DNA from: Fen-1258 sp027348115
GTDB lineage: Bacteria; Bacteroidota; Ignavibacteria; Ignavibacteriales; Melioribacteraceae
DNA: 64,000 nucleotides
Assembly: GCA_027348115.1 (NCBI GenBank)
Contig: DAIEQA010000097.1
Coordinates: 1 to 64,000, forward strand
Direction: 5' to 3'
The notes under the pieces were generated by a model. That model searched no databases. It was given only the letters and a program-made list of their open reading frames with translations, and had not been told where the DNA came from. Positions 27,339 to 35,872 of the stretch are shown here, piece by piece. Both the position numbers and the translations under genes were made by a program. Position 1 is the first letter of the stretch, and the number at the start of each line of letters is the position of its first letter.

Positions 27339-28700
27339 ATGTTATTATCGCAAAACGAAGATACTATAGTTGCACTTGCAACTCCACCCGGTAAAGGCGC
27401 AATATCAGTTATTCGCGTAAGCGGTCCCCAATCCATTCCAGCAGTCGATAAAATTTTTCGTGGAAAAATCGGACTCATGCAATGTGCATCACATACAATT
27501 CATTACGGGAAAATTTTTGATAATAATTCCGAGTTAATCGATGACGTGCTGGTCTCGGTATTTAAAATGCCAAATTCGTATACCGGGGAAGATTCAATTG
27601 AAATCAGCACTCACGGGAGTAATTTAATTGTTGAAAAAATTATTAAACAGCTCTTATCCGAAGAAGTACGTTTAGCTGAAGCAGGGGAGTTCACAAAAAG
27701 AGCATTTCTAAACGGCAGATTGGATTTAGCTCAAGCAGAGGCCGTTGCAGATATTATTAACTCCAGTACGGAAGCTTCATTAAGAGGTGCGAGAAATCAG
27801 CTCGATGGGCTTCTTTCAAAAAAGGTCGATACGCTGCGGGAAACCTTAATAAATATTTCTTCGTTAATCGAGTTGGAATTAGATTTTGCAGAAGAAGATC
27901 TTGAATTTGTATCTGCAAATGAAGTTCTTAAAAGTATTGATAATGTGATAGATGAAATAGAGATTTTGTTGGATAGCTATTCATTCGGAAGAATTATTAA
28001 AGACGGAGTAAATGTTGCGCTGGTTGGTAAACCAAATGTTGGAAAATCATCTTTGTTAAATTACTTATTGAAAGAGGCCAGAGCAATTGTAAGCGAAATA
28101 CCGGGCACGACCCGTGATATTATAAGGGAAGAACTTGCAGTGGACGGTATACTGTTTAAGTTATATGATACGGCCGGTATACGGATTACGGAAGACTCCA
28201 TAGAAAAAGAAGGTGTTCATAGAAGCAGAGATGCCATAAAAACCGCGGATGTGGTTCTTTTCATGAATGATGTGACTACTGGTTTCTCCTTGGATCTCTA
28301 CAATGAAATTCTCGAACTAACAAGTGCGGATCGAATTCTCTCGATAGTAAATAAGATTGATTTAAGGAATGATGAAAATCCCCAGTTTGATATTGGAATA
28401 TCAGCCGTAACCGGCGAGGGGATAGAAAGCTTATTCAAAAAATTAAAGGAGAAGGCGGTGGGTTCTCATAATTACACAGAAAGAACTGCGGTGGTTTCTA
28501 ATTTACGCCATTTCGATGCATTGAAGAAAGCTAAATATAATCTTGTGAGCGCTAAAAATTCTATTTTCGAAAAATTAAGTGGCGAGTTTATTTCTGTGGA
28601 TCTTCGAAATGCCGAAAATTCTTTAAGTGAAATAATTGGTAAAGTAACATCTGATGATATTTTGAATAATATCTTTATGAAATTTTGCATAGGAAAGTAG
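27339..28700 (+). CDS. mnmE: tRNA uridine-5-carboxymethylaminomethyl(34) synthesis GTPase MnmE
   Basis: A 453-residue GTPase that, with MnmG, installs cmnm5U at the wobble uridine of several tRNAs. The N-terminal tetrahydrofolate-binding domain starts TIVALATPPGKGAISVIRVSG. The G domain is inserted within a helical domain and shows GKPNVGKSS (G1), the G2 region PGTTRD, DTAGIR (G3) and NKID (G4). The protein ends in FCIGK, the invariant C-I-G-K terminus with the catalytic Cys. It is the first gene of mnmE-mnmG-rsmG; two parS-like palindromes lie in the 110 bp to mnmG. A TATAAT at 27203-27208 lies upstream but has no convincing -35. Confidence 0.97.
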   Translation: MLLSQNEDTIVALATPPGKGAISVIRVSGPQSIPAVDKIFRGKIGLMQCASHTIHYGKIFDNNSELIDDVLVSVFKMPNSYTGEDSIEISTHGSNLIVEKIIKQLLSEEVRLAEAGEFTKRAFLNGRLDLAQAEAVADIINSSTEASLRGARNQLDGLLSKKVDTLRETLINISSLIELELDFAEEDLEFVSANEVLKSIDNVIDEIEILLDSYSFGRIIKDGVNVALVGKPNVGKSSLLNYLLKEARAIVSEIPGTTRDIIREELAVDGILFKLYDTAGIRITEDSIEKEGVHRSRDAIKTADVVLFMNDVTTGFSLDLYNEILELTSADRILSIVNKIDLRNDENPQFDIGISAVTGEGIESLFKKLKEKAVGSHNYTERTAVVSNLRHFDALKKAKYNLVSAKNSIFEKLSGEFISVDLRNAENSLSEIIGKVTSDDILNNIFMKFCIGK

Positions 28701-28702
28701 CC

Positions 28703-28718
28703 GGTTCCACGTGAAACC
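28703..28718. other. Candidate parS site 1 (ParB/Noc-family palindrome)
   Basis: GGTTCCACGTGAAACC matches the widely conserved parS consensus TGTTNCACGTGAAACA at every specified position except the two outermost bases. It begins three bases after the mnmE stop codon. Centre-to-centre distance to the second site is 81 bp. Confidence 0.7.
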
Positions 28719-28783
28719 GGCAAGATTTTGGATCTCGTTTCTGGTGAGAGGAGATAAGTTTTTTCTAAGAGAGATTTATCCAC

Positions 28784-28799
28784 CGTTCCACGTGGAACT
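28784..28799. other. Candidate parS site 2 (perfect palindrome)
   Basis: GTTCCACGTGGAAC at 28785-28798 is a perfect 14-bp palindrome identical to the core of the B. subtilis-type parS TGTTCCACGTGGAACA. It lies just upstream of mnmG. A DnaA-box-like TTATCCACC (28776-28784) touches its left edge, one mismatch from TTATCCACA. Confidence 0.75.
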
Positions 28800-28810
28800 G
28801 AAAGGGAAAT

Positions 28811-30685
28811 ATGAAATATTTTGACATAATAGTTGTTGGTGGCGGTCATGCCGGAATTGAGGCGGCAGTGACAGGTGCTGGTTTAGGTTGTTCGGTGGGT
28901 TTATGTACTTTAGATGCTAATGCAATAGGGAGAATGTCATGTAATCCTGCGATCGGCGGAAGCGCAAAAGGTCATCTTGTTCACGAAATTGATGTCCTTG
29001 GGGGAGCGATGGGACTAATTGCAGATAGGACAGGCATTCAATTTAGAACACTAAACAAATCAAAGGGACCCTCAGTATGGGCTGGTAGGAGTCAGAATGA
29101 TAGAAAGCTCTATAATCAAGAAGCTGTGAGATTTGTACAGAATACGAAAAATGTAGAAATAATTCAGGATTCAATCGTTGAGATTATTGAAGAGGGAAGG
29201 AAAATTGTCGGTGTAAAAACTCATGTAGGGGAAGAGTACATATGCAAAGCATTAGTTGTATGTTCCGGTACATTTCTAAATGGATTGATGCATACAGGAT
29301 TGAAGTCAACTAAGGGTGGTAGGTATGGTGAACAACCTGCAGTTGGATTAACAGAATCATTGGTTGAGTTAGGCTTTAAATCTGGTAGATTAAAAACCGG
29401 CACACCGCCACGACTAAGAAAAGATTCAATTAATTGGTCGATATTGGATGAGCAACCCGGTGATATTCCGCCTCAACCATTTTCGTTGAGAACTCCTCAA
29501 AATTCATTTCCATATCTTCCGCAGGTAAGCTGCTATATTACTTACACGGATAAAACTGTTCATCGAATTCTTGAAAAAGGATTTGACCGTTCGCCGATGT
29601 TTACCGGGTTAATTCATGGAGTCGGTCCCAGGTATTGTCCTTCAATTGAAGACAAAATAAATCGTTTTGCAGATAAAGAAAGACATCAGCTTTTTCTTGA
29701 ACCTGAGGGTCTCGATGATGATTTAATTTACATAAACGGATTTTCTACGTCTTTGCCGGCAGAAATTCAGTTTGAAGCACTGAGGAAAATTAAAGGTCTG
29801 GAAAACGTTGAGATGGTGCGGCCTGGTTATGCCGTGGAATATGATTACTTTCCGCCTTACCAGGTAAATCTTACGCTTGAAACTAAATTGATAGAAGGAC
29901 TTTACTTTGCCGGGCAAATTAACGGAACCTCCGGTTACGAAGAAGCTGCTGCCCAGGGAATAGTCGCAGGTATAAATGCAGCTTTGAAAATTCAAAACAG
30001 ACCGGAATTTATATTGCGAAGAAGCGAGGCATACATCGGAGTCTTAATTGATGACCTTGTAGGCAAATCTACAAACGAGCCGTATCGAATGTTTACTTCC
30101 CGGGCAGAGCACAGATTAATTCTGCGCCAAGATAATGCGGATAGACGGCTGTTAAAGTATGGATACGAGTTCGGTCTAATATCAAAAGAAATGTACAATG
30201 AAATGAAAGAAAGGGAAGTATTAATTTCCAAATCGAAGGAATTTTTGCAGACTACGAAAATCTCACCTTCTCAAATAAACGATTATCTTGATACGATAAA
30301 TTCTTCAACTTTGGTTAATGCAGAGACAATTGACAAAATAATTAAAAGACCCGAAATTAAACTTGGCGATGTTTTACCTAAAATCAATCAGCCCAATGAA
30401 ATTGTTGATATGCTGACGAAAGATGAAATAACCCGCGAGCAAGTTGAAATAGAAATTAAGTACGATGGTTACATACAGCGCCAATTCGATCTTATCAATA
30501 AAATGGAAAGATTGGAAGAAGCTCTAATTCCATTAAATTTTAATTATACTAATTTGAAAGCGATTTCGACCGAGGGGCGAGAAAAACTTAACAAAGTTAA
30601 ACCGCGATCCATTGGGCAGGCCTCTCGCATCTCCGGTGTCACACCTTCTGATATTTCTGTTTTATTAGTATATTTGAAGAGCTAA
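28811..30685 (+). CDS. mnmG: tRNA uridine-5-carboxymethylaminomethyl(34) synthesis enzyme MnmG
   Basis: A 624-residue FAD- and NADH-dependent partner of MnmE. The N-terminal dinucleotide motif is IIVVGGGHAGIEAA; further signatures are MSCNPAIGGSAKGHLV, RSQNDRKLY in the tRNA/FAD region and GQINGTSGYEEAAAQG, the conserved MnmG-specific loop. A C-terminal GidA-associated helical domain with KPRSIGQASRISGVTPSDISVLL closes the protein. Full length. It starts at an ATG preceded by AAAGGGAAAT, 11 bp after the second parS-like site, and is followed after 13 bp by rsmG. Confidence 0.97.
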   Translation: MKYFDIIVVGGGHAGIEAAVTGAGLGCSVGLCTLDANAIGRMSCNPAIGGSAKGHLVHEIDVLGGAMGLIADRTGIQFRTLNKSKGPSVWAGRSQNDRKLYNQEAVRFVQNTKNVEIIQDSIVEIIEEGRKIVGVKTHVGEEYICKALVVCSGTFLNGLMHTGLKSTKGGRYGEQPAVGLTESLVELGFKSGRLKTGTPPRLRKDSINWSILDEQPGDIPPQPFSLRTPQNSFPYLPQVSCYITYTDKTVHRILEKGFDRSPMFTGLIHGVGPRYCPSIEDKINRFADKERHQLFLEPEGLDDDLIYINGFSTSLPAEIQFEALRKIKGLENVEMVRPGYAVEYDYFPPYQVNLTLETKLIEGLYFAGQINGTSGYEEAAAQGIVAGINAALKIQNRPEFILRRSEAYIGVLIDDLVGKSTNEPYRMFTSRAEHRLILRQDNADRRLLKYGYEFGLISKEMYNEMKEREVLISKSKEFLQTTKISPSQINDYLDTINSSTLVNAETIDKIIKRPEIKLGDVLPKINQPNEIVDMLTKDEITREQVEIEIKYDGYIQRQFDLINKMERLEEALIPLNFNYTNLKAISTEGREKLNKVKPRSIGQASRISGVTPSDISVLLVYLKS

Positions 30686-30698
30686 TTTGAGGAATTTA

Positions 30699-31379
30699 TT
30701 GGACCTTCAGGAACAGTATCTACGAGAATTAAAGATGCTCTTCTGGGAAAACAGCCTAAACCCGGATGAATATCAACTTGAAAAACTGGCAAATTTTGCA
30801 TCACTGGTTGCTCAAAAAAATTCGAAAATCAATTTAATTTCGAGAAGAGATATCGCGAAAATAATTGAGAACCACATATTTATCTCATCATACATTTCCG
30901 AATACATTCCCCCAAAAGTTACTCGCTTTTTAGATGTAGGAACAGGAGGCGGCTTTCCTGGAATTCCATTATCGATTACCAGACCAACTCTGCGAGGAGT
31001 GCTGGTTGATTCTACATCAAAGAAAATTGAAGCTGTAAAGGATTTCATAGATAAGCTTAAGCTTAATAATGTAGTGGCGGAGAATTCTAGAGTTGAAAGC
31101 GACGAATTCATTCAAAAGTATTCGGGTAATTTTGATCTTGTTGTAAGCAGAGCTACGGTTCCGTTAATAATTCTTTTCCGATACTCTCTTCCCCTTGTAA
31201 AAGAGAAAGCTTTTATAGCCGCAGTAAAGGGAGGGGACTTAATGGATGAATTTAAAACTGCCGAACTGAAGTATAAAGCTTATATTAAAAAATCTACAAT
31301 TTTTGAGTTATCTTATAAACCGACTAATGTAAGAAACGAAAAGGGTAAGAAACTAATTCTTATCGAGTTAAACAAGTAA
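30699..31379 (+). CDS. rsmG: 16S rRNA (guanine(527)-N7)-methyltransferase RsmG
   Basis: A 226-residue SAM-dependent methyltransferase that modifies G527 of 16S rRNA. Signature pieces: AQKNSKINLISRRD (usually WN..INLT), the SAM motif FLDVGTGGGFPGIPLSI, VDSTSKKIEAVKDF, and VVSRATVPL, which corresponds to the family VxSRA motif. The start is uncertain. A TTG at 30699 has GAGGA five bases upstream and is used here; a TTG at 30687 lies before that site, and an ATG at 30735 would shorten the N-terminal helix. In many genomes parA and parB follow this gene; here a SIR2-like gene does. Confidence 0.9.
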   Translation: MDLQEQYLRELKMLFWENSLNPDEYQLEKLANFASLVAQKNSKINLISRRDIAKIIENHIFISSYISEYIPPKVTRFLDVGTGGGFPGIPLSITRPTLRGVLVDSTSKKIEAVKDFIDKLKLNNVVAENSRVESDEFIQKYSGNFDLVVSRATVPLIILFRYSLPLVKEKAFIAAVKGGDLMDEFKTAELKYKAYIKKSTIFELSYKPTNVRNEKGKKLILIELNK

Positions 31380-31445
31380 GTATGTTGTTGTTTTTATCTA
31401 AAAGAACAGGTCTGTAAAAGTCACTCTTTATTTTTGCAAATTTGG

Positions 31446-32579
31446 ATGTCGGTGAAAGTGGAAAAATTTCTTTATTACCCTCCTAAACGAGATTTGATTG
31501 TAGTTCTAGGAGCCGGCGCTTCGCGGCCGGATGGAGTACCGCTGCAAAGGGATATTCTACCCCAAATTATATCCGGTAATATTAGTGAAATACAAAATTC
31601 CTCCATCGGCAATCTGGTGGTGGAGTTTATTAGGGATAATTTTGAATTTGATGAGAAGAACGGAATTTATCCAGAACTCGAAGCTGTCTTTGGATTTATA
31701 GATTATTTTTTGCAGCACAACGAAAGTCTTAGTACAAAATATCCCACCGAAAAAATTTCTTATATCAAAGAATACCTTATAAAATTGATTCACTACTTAG
31801 TGAATCTTGAGACGGATAAGAGCAGCAAATACTATAACCAGTTCTGGACAACGCTGGTAAAAGATGTTCCTAATTCTTCCATTATTACCTTGAACTATGA
31901 TACGTTGCTGGAACAATCGTTTGATTTTTTATTTAAGAACCATGGTTATATCGATTACTGCATTCCGTTAATGAATTATGAAAAATTACCCGAGCTGGAG
32001 AAATTTAATTTTTGGATAAATCCCCGCGAGCCGATTGAAATCGACAGTAACGAAAACCCAGCACCGTTTAAAATTATTAAGCTGCACGGCAGTCTAAATT
32101 GGAAATATTGTAATTGCTGCAATCAAATTTTATTAACTCCTTGGGATAGAAAAATTGATTTGACAAGAGGAAAATTTTTAGGTTATACTTATCCCGACAA
32201 GCAAGAGTATGAATTTGTGTGCCCGCTCGATGGAACTGACTTTCAGACGCTGATTATGCCGCCCTCATTTCTGAAGACGCTTCATCATCCTACCATAACT
32301 CAGCTTCTCAACGAAGCGGCAAGAGAAATCCGGATAACGAAAAAGATTGTCTTTATTGGTTACTCACTTTCCAATTCAGATATTCATATTAAAGCGCTGT
32401 TCAAAAAACAGATGAAGTCTGATATGGAGGTTATAGTCGTTAATCCTAAAAAGAAAGAAAGTATGGAGTTAAATTATCGCTCGTTATCTAAAAATGTAAA
32501 ATTTGTTTATGAATCTTTTGAAGGAATGCTTCAGGACGCCTCGCTCGTAGAATCGATCTTCACAGCGAAAAATAATTGA
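31446..32579 (+). CDS. SIR2-like domain protein
   Basis: A 377-residue cytoplasmic protein with the SIR2 NAD-binding fold: VVLGAGASRPDGVP at the start, TLNYDTLLEQ with the NAD-contacting Asn at about 150, and IKLHGSLNW with the catalytic-type His at about 214. A degenerate zinc-ribbon-like insert follows (YCNCC ... FVCPLD), then LIMPPS, and near the end FIGYSLSNSDIH. This pattern is that of bacterial SIR2_2-type proteins, several of which are NADases in antiphage defence (for example ThsA, DSR). No recognisable defence partner is adjacent, so housekeeping NAD metabolism is equally possible. The ATG at 31446 is chosen over a TTG at 31434. Confidence 0.8.
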   Translation: MSVKVEKFLYYPPKRDLIVVLGAGASRPDGVPLQRDILPQIISGNISEIQNSSIGNLVVEFIRDNFEFDEKNGIYPELEAVFGFIDYFLQHNESLSTKYPTEKISYIKEYLIKLIHYLVNLETDKSSKYYNQFWTTLVKDVPNSSIITLNYDTLLEQSFDFLFKNHGYIDYCIPLMNYEKLPELEKFNFWINPREPIEIDSNENPAPFKIIKLHGSLNWKYCNCCNQILLTPWDRKIDLTRGKFLGYTYPDKQEYEFVCPLDGTDFQTLIMPPSFLKTLHHPTITQLLNEAAREIRITKKIVFIGYSLSNSDIHIKALFKKQMKSDMEVIVVNPKKKESMELNYRSLSKNVKFVYESFEGMLQDASLVESIFTAKNN

Positions 32580-32604
32580 CAATCGCACAACCATCCTCTA
32601 TATT
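32576..32604 (+). promoter_or_regulatory. Sigma-70-type promoter for the PadR gene
   Basis: TTGACA (32576-32581), 17 bases, then TATATT (32599-32604): a perfect -35 and a 5/6 -10 at optimal spacing, 35 bp before the PadR start codon. The -35 element overlaps the stop codon of the SIR2-like gene. Confidence 0.65.
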
Positions 32605-32638
32605 TATACTACTTTAATCACATAGCGGGAAAACAATT

Positions 32639-33244
32639 ATGCTTTCAAGGTTAGCAACTCTTATACTTGGTATCCTTTCAGAAAGAGAACGAAATCCATA
32701 CGATATCACCAAAATGTTGAGCGAGCTTAATACCAAAAAATGGCTTCCTCTGGCGGATTCGACGGTATATGCAACTATAAATAATCTCAAGAAGAAAGAG
32801 TTGATAATAGGCAGAACAGAAAAGTCCGGCAACTTACCGGAAAAAACCATTTACTCGATAACATCTGCGGGAGAATACGAATTGCATTCTTCCATTACTG
32901 GCTTTCTTGAGGAAGATTCGGCAGCAACCAGCAGTTTTGATATCGGTATTTTACTGATGCATAATTTAAGCAAGCAAGAGATACTTATTAAGCTAAAGAA
33001 AAAAATGGAACGCCTTGAAAACAATGCTTACAATATTCGTAAACAAATTTTAAATATTGAGATGGATAATTCTAAAGTGGCGTTTACAAGTCTTGCAATG
33101 CTTAAGCATAGAAATCATTTGATTGAGGCGGAAATTAAAACGCTTCGAGAGTTGATCAAAGAACTGAATATTAGAAATACAATCTCGGACTTATCGCCGT
33201 TTGATATGAGGATGATCTATAAAGATGATTTGGTAAGCAGCTAA
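32639..33244 (+). CDS. PadR family transcriptional regulator
   Basis: A 201-residue regulator. The N-terminal winged helix matches PadR: LATLILGILSERERNPYDITKML, then STVYATINNLKKKELI and the wing with KTIYSITSAGEYEL. The C-terminal half is helical with heptad-like Leu/Ile/Lys spacing (ILIKLKKKMERLENNAYNI), the Vir_act_alpha-type dimerisation region. PadR proteins usually repress a neighbouring transporter or detoxification gene when no ligand is bound. The nearest genes are the SIR2-like gene upstream and a convergent lipoprotein, so the target is not evident. It has its own promoter at 32576-32604. Confidence 0.87.
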   Translation: MLSRLATLILGILSERERNPYDITKMLSELNTKKWLPLADSTVYATINNLKKKELIIGRTEKSGNLPEKTIYSITSAGEYELHSSITGFLEEDSAATSSFDIGILLMHNLSKQEILIKLKKKMERLENNAYNIRKQILNIEMDNSKVAFTSLAMLKHRNHLIEAEIKTLRELIKELNIRNTISDLSPFDMRMIYKDDLVSS

Positions 33245-33265
33245 TAATCAAAACCAAAATTCAGA

Positions 33266-34102
33266 TCACAAAGATTGCAGATCAAAATCAATCGGCTGAC
33301 CGTTAATAGTTTTTCCATCCGGGCCCACGATCACAATTTTAATCTTTCCGCCGTAGTTACACGTTATCGCAAAATATTTTTGAAGAGGCATTAAATCGAA
33401 TACCACCTTGCGCGAAATAATTGCTTTACAATTATCGCCCCTGGCATCATGTGAAAGTGTTAACACGATTTGAGGCGGCGAAGATTGGGTGTTTTCTTTC
33501 CTGGCGAATAGTTCTATAGTGTGTTCGTTGCAGCCGCCGCTGTATTTTGTTTCAAAGTAAAGAAGGTTGTTGGTAAAAGATATATTGTTAACCTCGAGAG
33601 CATCTTTCTTTAATAGCCAGGAATCGCTTGGCTCCATTATAATAACCGGGCGAATGTTCCGGCCGAGAGTATTTCTAATCATCAATTTAATTTGATATTG
33701 ATACTTCTTGATTTCAACGCCGGACTTTGGCAGCGGGTTGACCGAGAGTAAACGGATGGAATAATTTTCGAATACAACTTCCTGCGGGAATAAATATGAA
33801 TGAAGGGAAATGAATTTTTCATTAAATCCATTTTGAAGCTTTAAAACTATTTCTGCATCGCCAGCCCAAAAGCACATGACATCGATAGGGCAGCGGGAGT
33901 CGGAAGCAACGTTTTTAAAGCTGATAAAAAAATTATTGTTCAGGCAAATTGTTGAGTTATAATTAAGAGTAACAACCGACGAATCTGCCGGGTCGAGTCT
34001 AATTGATCGCGCAGTTGGAAAGGTTATTTCGGAGTTTATAGTGCAACTTAATACAACTGCGCCAAGCAGAGTTATAATTAAAACTGTTGGGAGCTTTTTC
34101 AT
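33266..34102 (-). CDS. Lipoprotein of unknown function with DSRCP...WAG motif
   Basis: A 278-residue protein with a signal peptide ending in a lipobox (LGAVVLSC), so a membrane lipoprotein. After a short spacer it carries DSRCPIDVMCFWAGDAEI, a two-cysteine motif that recurs in otherwise uncharacterised Bacteroidota lipoproteins, probably a disulphide-bonded beta domain. The remaining 180 residues appear beta-rich and include a second Cys-containing region (GGCNEHTIELF). The ATG at 34102 starts the signal peptide; a TTG at 34114 would extend it by four residues. No function can be assigned. Confidence 0.65.
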   Translation of the reverse strand: MKKLPTVLIITLLGAVVLSCTINSEITFPTARSIRLDPADSSVVTLNYNSTICLNNNFFISFKNVASDSRCPIDVMCFWAGDAEIVLKLQNGFNEKFISLHSYLFPQEVVFENYSIRLLSVNPLPKSGVEIKKYQYQIKLMIRNTLGRNIRPVIIMEPSDSWLLKKDALEVNNISFTNNLLYFETKYSGGCNEHTIELFARKENTQSSPPQIVLTLSHDARGDNCKAIISRKVVFDLMPLQKYFAITCNYGGKIKIVIVGPDGKTINGQPIDFDLQSL

Positions 34103-34235
34103 AATGACCGCCAATCAATTCAACCAAAATCTCATATTTAAATTGTAATAGTAAAGGTAAAAATTGTTGGACGACTTAAACAAATTTTTTAAACGCTGAA
34201 ATAAGGAGGCAGTTATATAAAGAAGAAAACCTTCT

Positions 34236-34799
34236 TCATTTGATCTCTTTCAATCTAAGTGTCCACTCGTACAAAGCATCCAATAGATTTTTAATCCTTT
34301 CTTCGTTCTTGGGATCGATCAAATTTCCGGCTGAGTCAAAGTTTTCATTTGCGCGGGGAATAATCAGTTCCGGTTTATTAAGAGGATTCATATTTACGAA
34401 TACCGCAATTTGGCGCAGATGATATTGTGCGCGTGCACCGCCTAATCCGCCGCCGGTACTCATCATTGCAAAAGGTTTTTGGTTAAGCGGAGAAGTATCA
34501 TTCGGGCGGGAAGCCCAATCAATAGCATTTTTCAAAACCCCAGACAATGAGTAATTGTATTCGGTCACTGCAATCAGTAGAGCATCGGCCTCTCTAATTT
34601 TATCTTTGAATATTTTTACCGGACCCGGTTCGCCTTGTTCAACTCTTACATCTTCATTAAAAAAGGGAATAGGTGCCAAATCAAAAAATTCTATTTTAAT
34701 ATGCGGCGGCGCAAGATGGACAGCATGATGAATCAAAGCTTTGTTAAAAGAATTTTTTCTTAGACTGCCGGCGAAGCCGAGAACTTTAATTTCTTTCAT
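34236..34799 (-). CDS. NADPH-dependent FMN reductase family protein
   Basis: A 187-residue flavodoxin-fold enzyme. It shows KVLGFAGSLRKNSFNKAL, the FMN-phosphate loop GSxRxxS, then PFFNEDV and EYNYSLSGVLKNAIDWASRP, the signature of the ChrR/AzoR-like NAD(P)H:quinone or chromate reductases, and MSTGGGLGGARAQYHLRQ near the C-terminus. It likely reduces quinones, azo dyes or metals, protecting against redox cycling. Two in-frame ATGs exist; 34799 has a better spaced GAGG (nine bases) than 34805 (three bases). Confidence 0.9.
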   Translation of the reverse strand: MKEIKVLGFAGSLRKNSFNKALIHHAVHLAPPHIKIEFFDLAPIPFFNEDVRVEQGEPGPVKIFKDKIREADALLIAVTEYNYSLSGVLKNAIDWASRPNDTSPLNQKPFAMMSTGGGLGGARAQYHLRQIAVFVNMNPLNKPELIIPRANENFDSAGNLIDPKNEERIKNLLDALYEWTLRLKEIK

Positions 34800-34873
34800 A
34801 TTCATTTACCTCATTACTTTTCTCCCGAAACACTTAATCGCCTTATTCGGTTTCAAAAACTAACAGGGAACAA

Positions 34874-35782
34874 TTACTTACCGGTTAGATATTTATAAGC
34901 TTTTTCAAGATTCATTTTTCTCATACCCTCCCGCGATTCTTTTACATCTGTAACGTCGGGAATTTCATTTGCAACCGCAATTTGTTCCCTCGTCTTACCA
35001 GCTTTAATTTCCTTAGAAACAAAATCGATCAATGCGAGAAGATAATTTTTCATTGCCAGAAGGTCATTCGCTGATCCATAACACATATCTTGAGTTTGTG
35101 AATGACCGAAAATGTAAAGCGTGTCTTTATCAAAGAGCGCCAGCGTCTTTTCCAGGTATTCAATCCAGCCGTTCAAGGAACAGCCGCCCGGCAAATCGAT
35201 GTACGGGTAGATTTTATTAAAAACCAGATCGCCCATGTGAACAACATTTGCTTTTTGAAAATGTATGATGGAATCTCCGCCCGTATGGGCCGGGCAAATA
35301 TGTCTTGATAAAATTTTCTCGGCGCCAAGATCGAGAGTCCATTCATCGGAGAAAGTTAAATTGGGATATACCTGCGGTTTGGAGGGATCGTTGCCGTAAA
35401 ATTTTTGCTGCAGCTCTTTGCATTTTTCGTTAGCTACAATCATCGAGGTATAATCTTTGAAAAAAATATTTCCGGATGTATGATCGCCGTGGTGATGCGT
35501 ATTGAGAACAACATCAATTTTTCTATCTGTTATTGTCCGAATGCCCTGGAGAAAATTCTTTGCGGTATCCGGAAATTGTGTGTCAACTACAATGAGCGCA
35601 TCTTTGCCTGCAAAGTAGCCGATGGTTCCGCCGCGCTCCGTATAAATTCCTATTTTACCCCGTACCATTTTAAAATTACCCGATAACGACTGCATTGCTT
35701 CAATCATTCTGCTTCCGCTAAATAACATTCCTCCCGCCATTAACGCCCCTGCTTTCAAAAAGCTTTTGCGCGTCATTTTCAT
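34874..35782 (-). CDS. Exported MBL-fold metallo-hydrolase
   Basis: A 302-residue metallo-beta-lactamase-fold hydrolase. The N-terminus TRKSFLKAGALMAGGMLFSG resembles a Tat-type leader with a single Arg-Lys pair. The zinc site is visible: NTHHHGDHTSGN (HxHxDH), a later His in HICPAHTGGDS, the Asp in HMGDLVFNKIYPYID, and a final His in YIFGHSQT. These define a dinuclear zinc site. The family covers many hydrolases and the substrate cannot be told; the SoxH/quinoprotein-relay-like layout with export suggests a periplasmic role. It is divergent from the GNAT gene at 35873. Confidence 0.85.
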   Translation of the reverse strand: MKMTRKSFLKAGALMAGGMLFSGSRMIEAMQSLSGNFKMVRGKIGIYTERGGTIGYFAGKDALIVVDTQFPDTAKNFLQGIRTITDRKIDVVLNTHHHGDHTSGNIFFKDYTSMIVANEKCKELQQKFYGNDPSKPQVYPNLTFSDEWTLDLGAEKILSRHICPAHTGGDSIIHFQKANVVHMGDLVFNKIYPYIDLPGGCSLNGWIEYLEKTLALFDKDTLYIFGHSQTQDMCYGSANDLLAMKNYLLALIDFVSKEIKAGKTREQIAVANEIPDVTDVKESREGMRKMNLEKAYKYLTGK

Positions 35783-35872
35783 GCCCGTTCTCTTTTGTTA
35801 TGGTAAGAATCTTTTTTAATTTACTAAGTAGAGGAATAAGAAATCAAGAACGAATTATTCATCGAACGTATA

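Noticed and set aside
28776..28784. DnaA box-like TTATCCACC beside parS site 2
   Set aside because: A single box with one mismatch and no cluster of further boxes or A/T-rich unwinding element; not enough to call an origin.
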